A DNA stretch of 15,551 bases, from the NCBI GenBank assembly GCA_964443005.1, contig CAYUBI010000057.1:1-15551 (forward strand). The letters are read 5' to 3'. A program made the position numbers and the translations under genes. The notes under the pieces are model-generated. The model was given only the letters and a program-made list of their open reading frames with translations. It searched no databases and was not told the origin of the DNA. The DNA is from CAYUBI01 sp964443005 (lineage in GTDB: Bacteria; Margulisbacteria; Riflemargulisbacteria; GWF2-35-9; CAYUBI01). Positions 1 through 7,126 of this stretch are shown here, one piece after another; position 1 is the stretch's first letter, and each line of letters starts with the position of its first letter.

Positions 1-100
1 TATATCGTTGGAAAACGGAAATTATTTCAAAAAATGAGTTTCATAAGCCTCAACGCTAAAATAAACTCCATAGTTAAGCAATGCAATCGTCTATTTTGTT

Positions 101-1420
101 TTATTGCCGGGAATAAACTATAATTTTTAAACTATAATATCCTTGATTAATAATATATTTTGATGAGATCGTTTCTGTTTGGATTTGATTGTTGATTATT
201 ACGTTGTATTTATGAACATCAATGTCAGATATTAGTTCAAAATTTTTATCTTTATTAAGATGAATGCTATAATTAATTGGGCCATTATTAGTATCAAATT
301 TAATATTAACTTCTTTCACACCTTTTTTCCCAAAGAAAATAGTTTTATCATCAAAAAGGATTTTGTCATTATTTAAATAAACAGCATTAGCTAGTGTTGT
401 TCGGCCACTGACAATGACTCCATTTGGCTTAACTAATAGTTCCATTTCTATGAGATTATTCATGATACTTGGCTCAGGCGAACTGATTTCTTCATTGTTA
501 ACTGTTGGCATGAGTTTGTTGTTTTCAATTGCATTGTTATTCCAGCTAAAATCATAGGCTAATGATAATTTATAGGATTCGCTTTGATATTCATAATTTG
601 CCATTGCATAGGACATATCTATTCGTAATTCATTAAAGGATACCCCTAATCCAGTATAAAACGAGCCCTCTGTATAGCCGCAGCGTAAAGCAAGAGTATT
701 TAATAAACGATATTCGCCGCCCATAGCTAATCCTGGTTTTCGATAGCCATCGTTTTTGTAATCTGCAATGATTTTTATATTAGCAAACGGACTATAAGCA
801 ATCCCGTAAATTGATTTGTTTGATATTGTTTCACTACGTATGTCTTGATTCCAGTTAATTTGTGGAGAATTTGCATTGTAAAGCGTATAGGCAACAGTTA
901 AAAATGAGTTTGGACTATATTGTACTCCGAAATCAACAATAGTAGCTGCCCCATAACCCGTATCTAAATATTCTTCTAATCGTTTACCAGCTATGCCAAT
1001 TTTAAAAGAAGCATCTTTAGTGAAAAAATTTTCTAGTTCATATGACCAAGCAAAACCATAGATATGTGTATTGTAGGAAAAATCAAGACCTGTAATGGCT
1101 GGTTGTCCCTCAACATAACTTGTTTTTTTATAACCACCATCTGAAGTTCTGCTGTAGCCAAAAGCAATATTTCCTACATAAAAAGGCGTACAGAATCCAA
1201 TATAGGTATAATCAATTTGCCCTAATATTTTAAATGTACTAACCGAAATATTGATGGATTTACCAATGCCTGCAGGATTCATAAAGGGTGCATAAGCAGT
1301 TGATTCTATTGCAGTTCCAGCTCCAGCCATAGATGTAAAATAGGGTGAAGGATTAATGTCTTGCAAATCTGTAGCAAAAACTATTGATAAAGTTATTAAT
1401 AGAATAATGATTTTTTTCAT
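101..1420 (-). CDS. PorV/FadL-like outer-membrane beta-barrel protein with extra C-terminal domain
   Basis: Probable outer-membrane barrel of the PorV/PorQ (FadL-like) group; PorV-type proteins serve type IX secretion by carrying cargo bearing a C-terminal sorting domain. Seen: a signal peptide (residues 1-17: KK, then a hydrophobic run, ending VFA), the family-typical N-terminal stretch SMAGAGTA (30-37) followed by NPAGIG (48-53), then about 240 residues of alternating aromatic/polar beta strands ending at SLAYDFSW (286-293). A low-complexity linker (294-320) leads to a second beta-rich domain (about 322-439) with an Ig-like pattern (V-x-G-R-T near 337, then VYLNNDKI), not part of a usual PorV. 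The ATG overlaps the stop of the upstream protease gene by 4 bases and has no visible Shine-Dalgarno, so translation is probably coupled to the protease. Barrel class is fairly sure; the role as the protease's shuttle is inferred from the neighbour. A UPF0164-type barrel is the alternative. Confidence 0.75.
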   Translation of the reverse strand: MKKIIILLITLSIVFATDLQDINPSPYFTSMAGAGTAIESTAYAPFMNPAGIGKSINISVSTFKILGQIDYTYIGFCTPFYVGNIAFGYSRTSDGGYKKTSYVEGQPAITGLDFSYNTHIYGFAWSYELENFFTKDASFKIGIAGKRLEEYLDTGYGAATIVDFGVQYSPNSFLTVAYTLYNANSPQINWNQDIRSETISNKSIYGIAYSPFANIKIIADYKNDGYRKPGLAMGGEYRLLNTLALRCGYTEGSFYTGLGVSFNELRIDMSYAMANYEYQSESYKLSLAYDFSWNNNAIENNKLMPTVNNEEISSPEPSIMNNLIEMELLVKPNGVIVSGRTTLANAVYLNNDKILFDDKTIFFGKKGVKEVNIKFDTNNGPINYSIHLNKDKNFELISDIDVHKYNVIINNQIQTETISSKYIINQGYYSLKIIVYSRQ

Positions 1421-4400
1421 TTTTTTAATATAGCAATCTTAATTAATTTTTTAATTTTATTACCATTATCGTCGATTATTAAGTAAGCATAATATCCACC
1501 ATTTTTTACTATTTGCCCGAGCTTATCTCGTCCATCCCACGTAAACTCGTTGTATCCTGAATTACAATTTTTGTTAGATTCAAATAATAAATCTCCATTA
1601 AGCGCAATGATGTATATTTTTACCAGAACATTCTTCACAAGTGTAAAACCGATATGCGCAGTTTCAGACAGTGGATTAAAGGGATTAGGCGCAGACAGTG
1701 GATTGATGATATCTTGCACAACAGCACTTAGCTCACTGTCAGATTCATAGGCGCCTAAATCTATACTCTTTCCACTGATTCTATTATTGTTATTGATATC
1801 GTGAGTAACAGTTATTCCAGCTGAATTGAGCTCAGTCATGAAAGCCATATCTCCACCATCAATAGCTGGATTCGTGATCATTGTATTTAATCTGAAATCA
1901 TTTGCTGAATAATTTACAAAATTTAAAGCATTAAAATCATAAATGACACCGTGATGAGTTGCTTTTGTTGGGAATTTGCCAAAGCCAAAGGCAGTATTGG
2001 TAATGATAATATTATCTGTAGAATTGACATCACTTACAACATTTCCAGACACTAAGCAATTCAGTAAAGAAAAACTATCATTCTTATTTGTTAAAGCTCC
2101 GGAATTGTTTAAGCAGGTACTGTTATATAATTTATAATTATATCCATGATCAAAATATGCTTTTAGATCAGAAAGCATATTTTTATACATTAAGGTGTTA
2201 ATAAGAGTTGCTGAACAATTCGTGAACAAGGAGCCTAAATAGAAATAATTTTCATAAAATATATTATTGATAGCAATTATGTTGCCACCATTGAATAACG
2301 ACCCATTAAATACCCCATTGTAACAAAAAGTAGAATTATTAATATTTAAGAAAATCATAGAGGAATCTCTGTTTTGATTAATATTTATGAGTGCTCCGTT
2401 AGCAATTGCAGCACTGTCATTATCATAAAAAAAACAATTGTTGATTGTAATATGACTTGTTCTATTGTTACTGATAATAATTAAACCAGTACCTGTTGAA
2501 TATCCATTGGTGAATGTTATGTTCGCTAATGTAAAATTTACATTTCTTGTTGCTTTTATAAAAAACGAATCCGAAATATAAGACGTACCGTCTAATACAA
2601 TTGAAGACACAGTATTGATGGTTGGTTTGCCCATTAACGTTAAGTTATTCACACTTGGCCATATTAGATTGTAGTTGCCTGTTCCTGTATAAATAGCTTT
2701 GTTCAGTATAATGTGTTGATTGTCTTGCGCATTATTTAACGCATCTTGTATGTTGTAAAAGGCTTGACCTGTTTCTTGAATATAGATTGTAGTTTTGTTA
2801 TAAACAATAACACTTCGGGTTGAAATATATTGTTGGTTTTGTATATCATAAGCCCGTAAGGTAATTAAATAGGGTCCATTGCTATAGTCATAAGTATTCC
2901 AGGTTACTGAAAAAAGTCCATTAATCATTGGGTTAGGCGTTAAGGTAAAGTTAATGGATGGGATATTCATATTTTTAATTTCTACAATAAAATTATTTAA
3001 ACTGGGAACAGCTATGTTTCCTGTTATACTGCTAATCTCACCCAATATTGTATTATTTGGAAATAGTAAAGCAACTTGATTTTTTTGCATTAGGCAAATG
3101 TATCCTGCCATATCATAGCCATAATCAGTAATCGAACTGTCTGAACGTAATTCTACATAAACAGTATTGCCAATCACATAATCTGATATGAAATTTGTTT
3201 TGAAACCACTATACGAATATTTAAGTGAATTATTGCTGTCATAAAGCTTAACAAAATCATAACCGGATTCAGTATTGAGTGTGGCAAATCTTACTGCTAT
3301 TTGAAGCGCATTAGTATAATTAATTGTAATTCTGGATACATAGTTATTTGGATATGGGTGAATTGAAGAATAGGGTGATGTTATAACTATTTCAGTAAAA
3401 TCATCTGTAGGCATTGTGGTATCAAATATAGCAACTTTGTCAAAACTATCTGAAATTTTTTGGGCTGTAGTATTTCCATACAGATCTCCTGCTGATTGAA
3501 TTAGATAATTTCTTGCAGCCTGAAAATCTGTATTTTCTGTAAAGTAATTCACTAAAGCTCGAACATATATTTTACTAACTGTGTTTCGATCTAAAGCTGT
3601 ACACATAAAGTAGGTGGCTTTATTGATGATTCCAGAGTTAGTATGGATACCGCCATTATCATCACTAATATTTTCATAATCCAACATACTATCTGGCTGA
3701 TCACCTTGGGGCGGGTCATTTAAATAACGCAAGGCATCACCTGGAATGCTCGGCGTGTAAGCTTGTTCTCCAATGAGCCAATCCTCTGTATCTAGCATGA
3801 TAGACCACATGTCACTAATTGCCTCATTTAAAGCTCCATATTGATCATAATATTCTAAGCCACACGAATAATCCGTAATGCCATGACCATATTCATGAGC
3901 TACAATATCTAAATCTGAACCTAAATAGGAAAATATAACACCATCTCCATTTCCAAAGCCAAACTTATGATTGAATCCGTCATAATAAGCATTATTATAA
4001 TTGGGTATTTTAACGACGCTATCAATGCTAATGCCGTGATTATTATATGAATCTAAGTTATGTGTATCTTTAAAATATCTGTAAACTGTTCCTAAAATAT
4101 CATAATTGGTTTGTATGACGCTATCTGCGCTATGCTCGCCTTCTTTTAGCGTCAAGTTGTAGCTTGAGCCATCGCTATTTAATGAGGAGTAAATTCTTCT
4201 ATATAAATCAGACTTAATGTTATTATATTTTTTTATTATTTTTCCATTGTGTGCGTCTATTAAAATATGCCATTCTGCATGATTTAACTCGTCTCTTATT
4301 ACAAGGTGATAGCTTAAGTAATGATAATTATTGTACGTGAATATTTCTATTTCATTTTTAATTAATTGGGTGTTGTTGGCTGTTATTGCTTGCAGGGCTA

Positions 4401-4881
4401 TTGCAAGTGCCTCTTTATTATTAAATGAAGGATGTATATCAATATTTATTTTGTCTAATTGGCCATTCATCATTTTAACTTGATTTAATTGGTTAATATG
4501 AATGGCTATATCGCTTGGGAAAACTGTGATACCTTTGTAACTTTGGCGCAGATGCACAATGTCTTCCTGTTTTAACGTATCAGAAATTTGTTTGATATAT
4601 GTAAAGTTGGTTTCATTGGCTAAAGAATTTAGAGTTGCTTGGATTTTATGTACGTCAGTTAAAAACTCTTTGGCAATATCTAATTTTGACATTGATAAAC
4701 TGTAAGAAAAAGTTCCTTTTATCATAATAGGATAACTATTGCCTGGGATTGCCTTAATTTGTAGAGCAGTTGTGGACTTGCTTTGTAAGGTAGTTGAAAA
4801 TAGTTGCATATTTGCATTAACCACATTTGCTATGAGTAAAATAAATATGAATTTTATAATTTTATGATGCTGCGCAGTCAT
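1417..4881 (-). CDS. Secreted M4 (thermolysin-like) metalloprotease with CUB, beta-helix and FlgD-like sorting domains
   Basis: Secreted zinc metalloprotease, 1154 residues. Domains in order: signal peptide (1-23, ending VNA); fungalysin/thermolysin propeptide (about 70-145) and PepSY-like propeptide (about 150-220); M4 catalytic domain (about 225-488) with HEYGH (329-333; zinc ligands H329 and H333, catalytic E330), third zinc ligand E353 in NEAISD exactly 20 residues after H333 as in thermolysin, and the transition-state histidine H413 in GIHTNSG; a CUB domain (about 498-597: SPYSSIHPYPNNY, then YDFVKLYDSN, YSG and the closing GYDMAGY); an Ig-like segment (600-695); a right-handed beta-helix (about 699-965) followed by IDLGAYE (1040-1046); and a FlgD-like C-terminal sorting domain (1060-1154) opening with PNPFNP and containing FTWDGRD. 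All catalytic residues are intact. It begins 23 bases after cbiO with no clear Shine-Dalgarno. Its stop overlaps the barrel gene's start (ATGA). By eye it is richer in Asn and AT than the upstream genes. Protease identity is firm; targets are unknown. Confidence 0.92.
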   Translation of the reverse strand: MTAQHHKIIKFIFILLIANVVNANMQLFSTTLQSKSTTALQIKAIPGNSYPIMIKGTFSYSLSMSKLDIAKEFLTDVHKIQATLNSLANETNFTYIKQISDTLKQEDIVHLRQSYKGITVFPSDIAIHINQLNQVKMMNGQLDKINIDIHPSFNNKEALAIALQAITANNTQLIKNEIEIFTYNNYHYLSYHLVIRDELNHAEWHILIDAHNGKIIKKYNNIKSDLYRRIYSSLNSDGSSYNLTLKEGEHSADSVIQTNYDILGTVYRYFKDTHNLDSYNNHGISIDSVVKIPNYNNAYYDGFNHKFGFGNGDGVIFSYLGSDLDIVAHEYGHGITDYSCGLEYYDQYGALNEAISDMWSIMLDTEDWLIGEQAYTPSIPGDALRYLNDPPQGDQPDSMLDYENISDDNGGIHTNSGIINKATYFMCTALDRNTVSKIYVRALVNYFTENTDFQAARNYLIQSAGDLYGNTTAQKISDSFDKVAIFDTTMPTDDFTEIVITSPYSSIHPYPNNYVSRITINYTNALQIAVRFATLNTESGYDFVKLYDSNNSLKYSYSGFKTNFISDYVIGNTVYVELRSDSSITDYGYDMAGYICLMQKNQVALLFPNNTILGEISSITGNIAVPSLNNFIVEIKNMNIPSINFTLTPNPMINGLFSVTWNTYDYSNGPYLITLRAYDIQNQQYISTRSVIVYNKTTIYIQETGQAFYNIQDALNNAQDNQHIILNKAIYTGTGNYNLIWPSVNNLTLMGKPTINTVSSIVLDGTSYISDSFFIKATRNVNFTLANITFTNGYSTGTGLIIISNNRTSHITINNCFFYDNDSAAIANGALININQNRDSSMIFLNINNSTFCYNGVFNGSLFNGGNIIAINNIFYENYFYLGSLFTNCSATLINTLMYKNMLSDLKAYFDHGYNYKLYNSTCLNNSGALTNKNDSFSLLNCLVSGNVVSDVNSTDNIIITNTAFGFGKFPTKATHHGVIYDFNALNFVNYSANDFRLNTMITNPAIDGGDMAFMTELNSAGITVTHDINNNNRISGKSIDLGAYESDSELSAVVQDIINPLSAPNPFNPLSETAHIGFTLVKNVLVKIYIIALNGDLLFESNKNCNSGYNEFTWDGRDKLGQIVKNGGYYAYLIIDDNGNKIKKLIKIAILKK

Positions 4882-4904
4882 ATTAAATTGGTACTATATC
4901 CATT

Positions 4905-5693
4905 TTAATGGGCATGCGTGTGATGAGAATGTACATGTCGATGCACGTGTATGTGAATAAGATTGTTTTCTCGAAGAAAGGTGTCATCTCCCAATACACT
5001 GTCAGTGGGTCCTGTACGAATAATGGTTCGATTTGATCCAAAAACATGAATGATATCTGCGATTTCTTCAACAATATGCAAGTCGTGCGTAGCCATGACT
5101 ACGGTTTTCCCTGACTCATGTGCGCTAACAAGTACAGCAATAATATCTCGAATGGTTTGTGGATCTAGCCCAGCAGTCGGTTCATCGAGTAATAATACAT
5201 CTGGTTCGATGATGAGTACTGAGGCTAATGCTACTTTTTTCTTTTCCCCAATACTTAGCTGATGTGGAGAGCGATCTAGTAACTGTTGAATTTTCATTAA
5301 GTCAATCACTTTGTCAAAATTGTTTTTTATTTTGCTTTTGTTAAGACCCAAGTGTTGCGGCCCAAACAGAATATCTTCACGAATCGTGGGGCAAAACAGT
5401 TGAATGTCTGGATTTTGAAAGACAAATCCAACAGAACGCCTAAAAAATTTATGAAATTCTGGATCGTTTAAGGTAGATTCGGAAATTAATTGGTTCATAA
5501 ACCGAAGTTCGCCTTTTTGCGGAAAAATGAGTGCATCAAGCACAGCCAACAATGTTGATTTGCCTGTACCATTTGCGCCAATGATTGCAACGCGATCTCC
5601 TTTTTTAATGTTAAGACTCAGTTCAGCAATGGCTGCGCTGTGACTAGTATAAGAATAGGAAATTTGATTTAATTCAAATAATGATTCAGCCAT
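4905..5693 (-). CDS. cbiO: Energy-coupling factor (cobalt/nickel) transporter ATP-binding protein with His-rich tail
   Basis: ATPase of an ECF-type metal importer; it sits on the cytoplasmic face bound to CbiQ and powers uptake of Co2+ or Ni2+. Seen in 262 residues: Walker A GANGTGKST (39-47), Q-loop in FQNPD (Q93), ABC signature LSIGE (146-150), Walker B LLLDEP (167-172, catalytic E171), D-loop GLDP and switch histidine in ATHD (H203). The FQNPDIQLF stretch after Walker A is typical of the CbiO/EcfA group. The last 16 residues (247-262) contain nine histidines spaced mostly every second residue, a likely transition-metal-binding tail, supporting a metal rather than vitamin substrate. The ATG has a GGGAG Shine-Dalgarno 4 bases upstream and overlaps the end of cbiQ by 25 bases. 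Nickel versus cobalt cannot be decided from sequence alone. Confidence 0.93.
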   Translation of the reverse strand: MAESLFELNQISYSYTSHSAAIAELSLNIKKGDRVAIIGANGTGKSTLLAVLDALIFPQKGELRFMNQLISESTLNDPEFHKFFRRSVGFVFQNPDIQLFCPTIREDILFGPQHLGLNKSKIKNNFDKVIDLMKIQQLLDRSPHQLSIGEKKKVALASVLIIEPDVLLLDEPTAGLDPQTIRDIIAVLVSAHESGKTVVMATHDLHIVEEIADIIHVFGSNRTIIRTGPTDSVLGDDTFLRENNLIHIHVHRHVHSHHTHAH

Positions 5694-6490
5694 AAGACTC
5701 CCATGAAAATGGTTAGCACACTAGCAATGGCTAGCCAATCAGAAAAACGAATTTTTACGTGATCTAGGACTAATGTATCACCCGAATATCCACGAGATAA
5801 CATTGCAGAATACACCTGTGTTTGAATATGATAAGCTCGTAGCCATAGTCCTGATATATTCATGGCTGCGAGCCGCTGGCTAGTTCGCGTAGAATTAATA
5901 AAACCAACCCTGCTTTTTATTGCCAACTGTTTATTAAGAATTATATCCAAAAATAGGTAAACATAGCGAAAGCATATTCGCGTTATCATTACAAAAATTC
6001 GTGGAACTTTAAAAGAACTGAGTACATTTAGTAGTGTTTGTTGTTGCGTTGATAATACGAGCAGAACTGCAAGAGATACTGATACAATGACGCGTAAAAG
6101 TAAGCGTATAGCCGTAATGATACTTGTGCTTGTGATCACAAACGTATGCTCAACTATTTTCAGGCTGACTAGCGGGTCGCCAATAGTTGCGGGATTAACG
6201 ATTGCTGGTAATATAATAAAAAATGAAAATATAGGAATAAATAAAAGTGTTCGTTTTAAAAAAAAAGTTATAGAAATGCATGAAAAATAAGCAAGCGCTA
6301 GAACTAAGGCGTAAATTGATAGTAATTCGATGATGTGGGTTGCAATGAGAGTGGATATTAATAAAACAATGATTCCAAGAAGTTTTGTTCGAGGCTCTCG
6401 TTGTTGCAAAAATCCGATTTTAGTTGCTAGTTCGTCATTAGATACTGAATTTCGCAGAAAATTTAAGGTGGCTAGCAATGTTTGCTCCAT
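5669..6490 (-). CDS. cbiQ: Energy-coupling factor transporter transmembrane protein CbiQ
   Basis: Membrane T-component of the ECF metal importer, linking the substrate-binding protein to CbiO. Seen: several hydrophobic membrane segments, and the family's cytoplasmic coupling motif AMLSRGYSGD (residues 229-238 from the start used here), preceded by the usual FKVPRIFVMITRICFRY block. The open frame runs further upstream, to 6655, but that would overlap the PDGLE gene by 124 bases and add 55 residues without family resemblance. I therefore start at the ATG at 6490 (MEQTLLATLNFLRN, 273 residues), close to normal CbiQ length. Its Shine-Dalgarno (AAAAGGA) is only 3 bases away, which is tight. An ATT codon at 6527-6529, 7 bases after the AAGGAG at the end of the PDGLE gene, is a less usual alternative. 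Product is secure; the start is not. Confidence 0.88.
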   Translation of the reverse strand: MEQTLLATLNFLRNSVSNDELATKIGFLQQREPRTKLLGIIVLLISTLIATHIIELLSIYALVLALAYFSCISITFFLKRTLLFIPIFSFFIILPAIVNPATIGDPLVSLKIVEHTFVITSTSIITAIRLLLRVIVSVSLAVLLVLSTQQQTLLNVLSSFKVPRIFVMITRICFRYVYLFLDIILNKQLAIKSRVGFINSTRTSQRLAAMNISGLWLRAYHIQTQVYSAMLSRGYSGDTLVLDHVKIRFSDWLAIASVLTIFMGVLWLNHYLN

Positions 6491-6531
6491 CCATCCTTTT
6501 GAAGCATGTTTGCTGCGTGATATACGAATAG

Positions 6532-6879
6532 TTAGGCTCCTTTTCGTGTGAGTATTTTTCCAATAAAATACATCAGGCTTAGGCAAATAATAATTCCCAG
6601 AATTGCAGATAAGAGGTAACTCCAGCTTAACATCCCAAGTCCTTTTGTTTCCCATCCATAAAATGTATAGTCTGTTATAGTAGCTTTCCAGATTGAGGAA
6701 AGCTTTTCCATTCCTATAGGTACAAAGCCTGACATTTTTTGAATTTCATCTGTGCTCCATTCACCCCAAGCTGCTCCAGAATTAAAAATATGAGGAATGA
6801 TAATTCCAAGGGGTGATAAACACGCTAACAGTCCAATCGCCATCCATAATTTAGTCATGGTTTTCATTGTAAACTTCAC
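6532..6879 (-). CDS. PDGLE/CbiN-like membrane protein of the cobalt/nickel transporter
   Basis: Small membrane protein that in related ECF metal importers works with CbiM, as a separate CbiN-like subunit or as a domain fused to CbiM. Seen in 115 residues: a first membrane helix (about 11-32), an extracytoplasmic loop with the family-like block AAWGEWSTDEIQKMSGFVP followed by a conserved-looking SSIWKATITDY, then a second helix (about 85-107). The literal PDGLE motif is not present; assignment rests on the AWGEW...GFVP.G pattern, two-helix layout and its place directly before cbiQ and cbiO. The first codon at 6879 is GTG without a good Shine-Dalgarno; the ATG at 6867 (MKTMTKLW) is an equally possible start. 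It begins 4 bases after the AtpI-like gene. The last codons carry AAAAGGAG, a possible ribosome site for cbiQ. Confidence 0.72.
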   Translation of the reverse strand: MKFTMKTMTKLWMAIGLLACLSPLGIIIPHIFNSGAAWGEWSTDEIQKMSGFVPIGMEKLSSIWKATITDYTFYGWETKGLGMLSWSYLLSAILGIIICLSLMYFIGKILTRKGA

Positions 6880-6883
6880 TGAT

Positions 6884-7126
6884 TTAAAGTCGTTTTATAA
6901 ATTGAAAAACACTGTAAAAGCCTATAATTGTTCCAATGACAAGCCCTAGGAGTGTGCACATAGGGAAGGCATGTATCCATTGATCAATCCAATAGCCAAT
7001 GATCGTACATGCAAGAATACTTGAACATAGCATGAGACTAAGCTGTCCAATTTGAACCGCTGTTTTTATTCCGGGTGCTGTTGGTTTTTGCAAGGTCGTT
7101 GATTCAGTTTTGGTTTGAATGTCCAT
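6884..7126 (-). CDS. AtpI/AtpZ-like two-helix membrane protein
   Basis: An 80-residue inner-membrane protein resembling AtpI/AtpZ, the small accessory protein usually encoded just before the F0 genes of ATP synthase and linked to c-ring assembly or Mg2+ supply. Seen: a polar N-terminus (1-22), helix one (about 25-46) ending in GYWIDQW, which matches the family's G-x-x-(I/L)-D stretch, a short loop with a proline (P55), and a glycine-rich helix two (LGLVIGTIIGFYSVFQFIK, 60-78). Its ATG overlaps the TAA of the guanylyltransferase gene by one base (TAATG), with a CCGGAG Shine-Dalgarno 8 bases upstream. No ATP synthase gene lies within the window, so the placement beside a metal transporter is odd. 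Family call is moderate because the protein is short. Confidence 0.6.
   Translation of the reverse strand: MDIQTKTESTTLQKPTAPGIKTAVQIGQLSLMLCSSILACTIIGYWIDQWIHAFPMCTLLGLVIGTIIGFYSVFQFIKRL

Noticed and set aside
1..123. Open frame on the plus strand from the left edge (about 40 codons, convergent with the barrel gene).
   Set aside because: It is short, AT-rich, without recognisable motifs, overlaps the barrel gene's end by 23 bases, and an open frame of this length is not unlikely by chance.
4900..4911. Palindrome CCATTTTAATGG at the cbiO stop, as a possible terminator.
   Set aside because: The stem is only 5 bases with a 2-base loop, is AT-rich and has no T run following it.
4883..5074. A 63-codon minus-strand frame in the 3' end of cbiO.
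   Set aside because: It lies in another frame within cbiO, whose motifs and His-rich tail are clearly in the main frame; no ribosome site or family resemblance.
5050..5262. Plus-strand open frames opposite cbiO, cbiQ, fliM, ndk, manC and flgE.
   Set aside because: All are antisense to genes with strong family motifs and have no recognisable product; they are shadows of codon bias.
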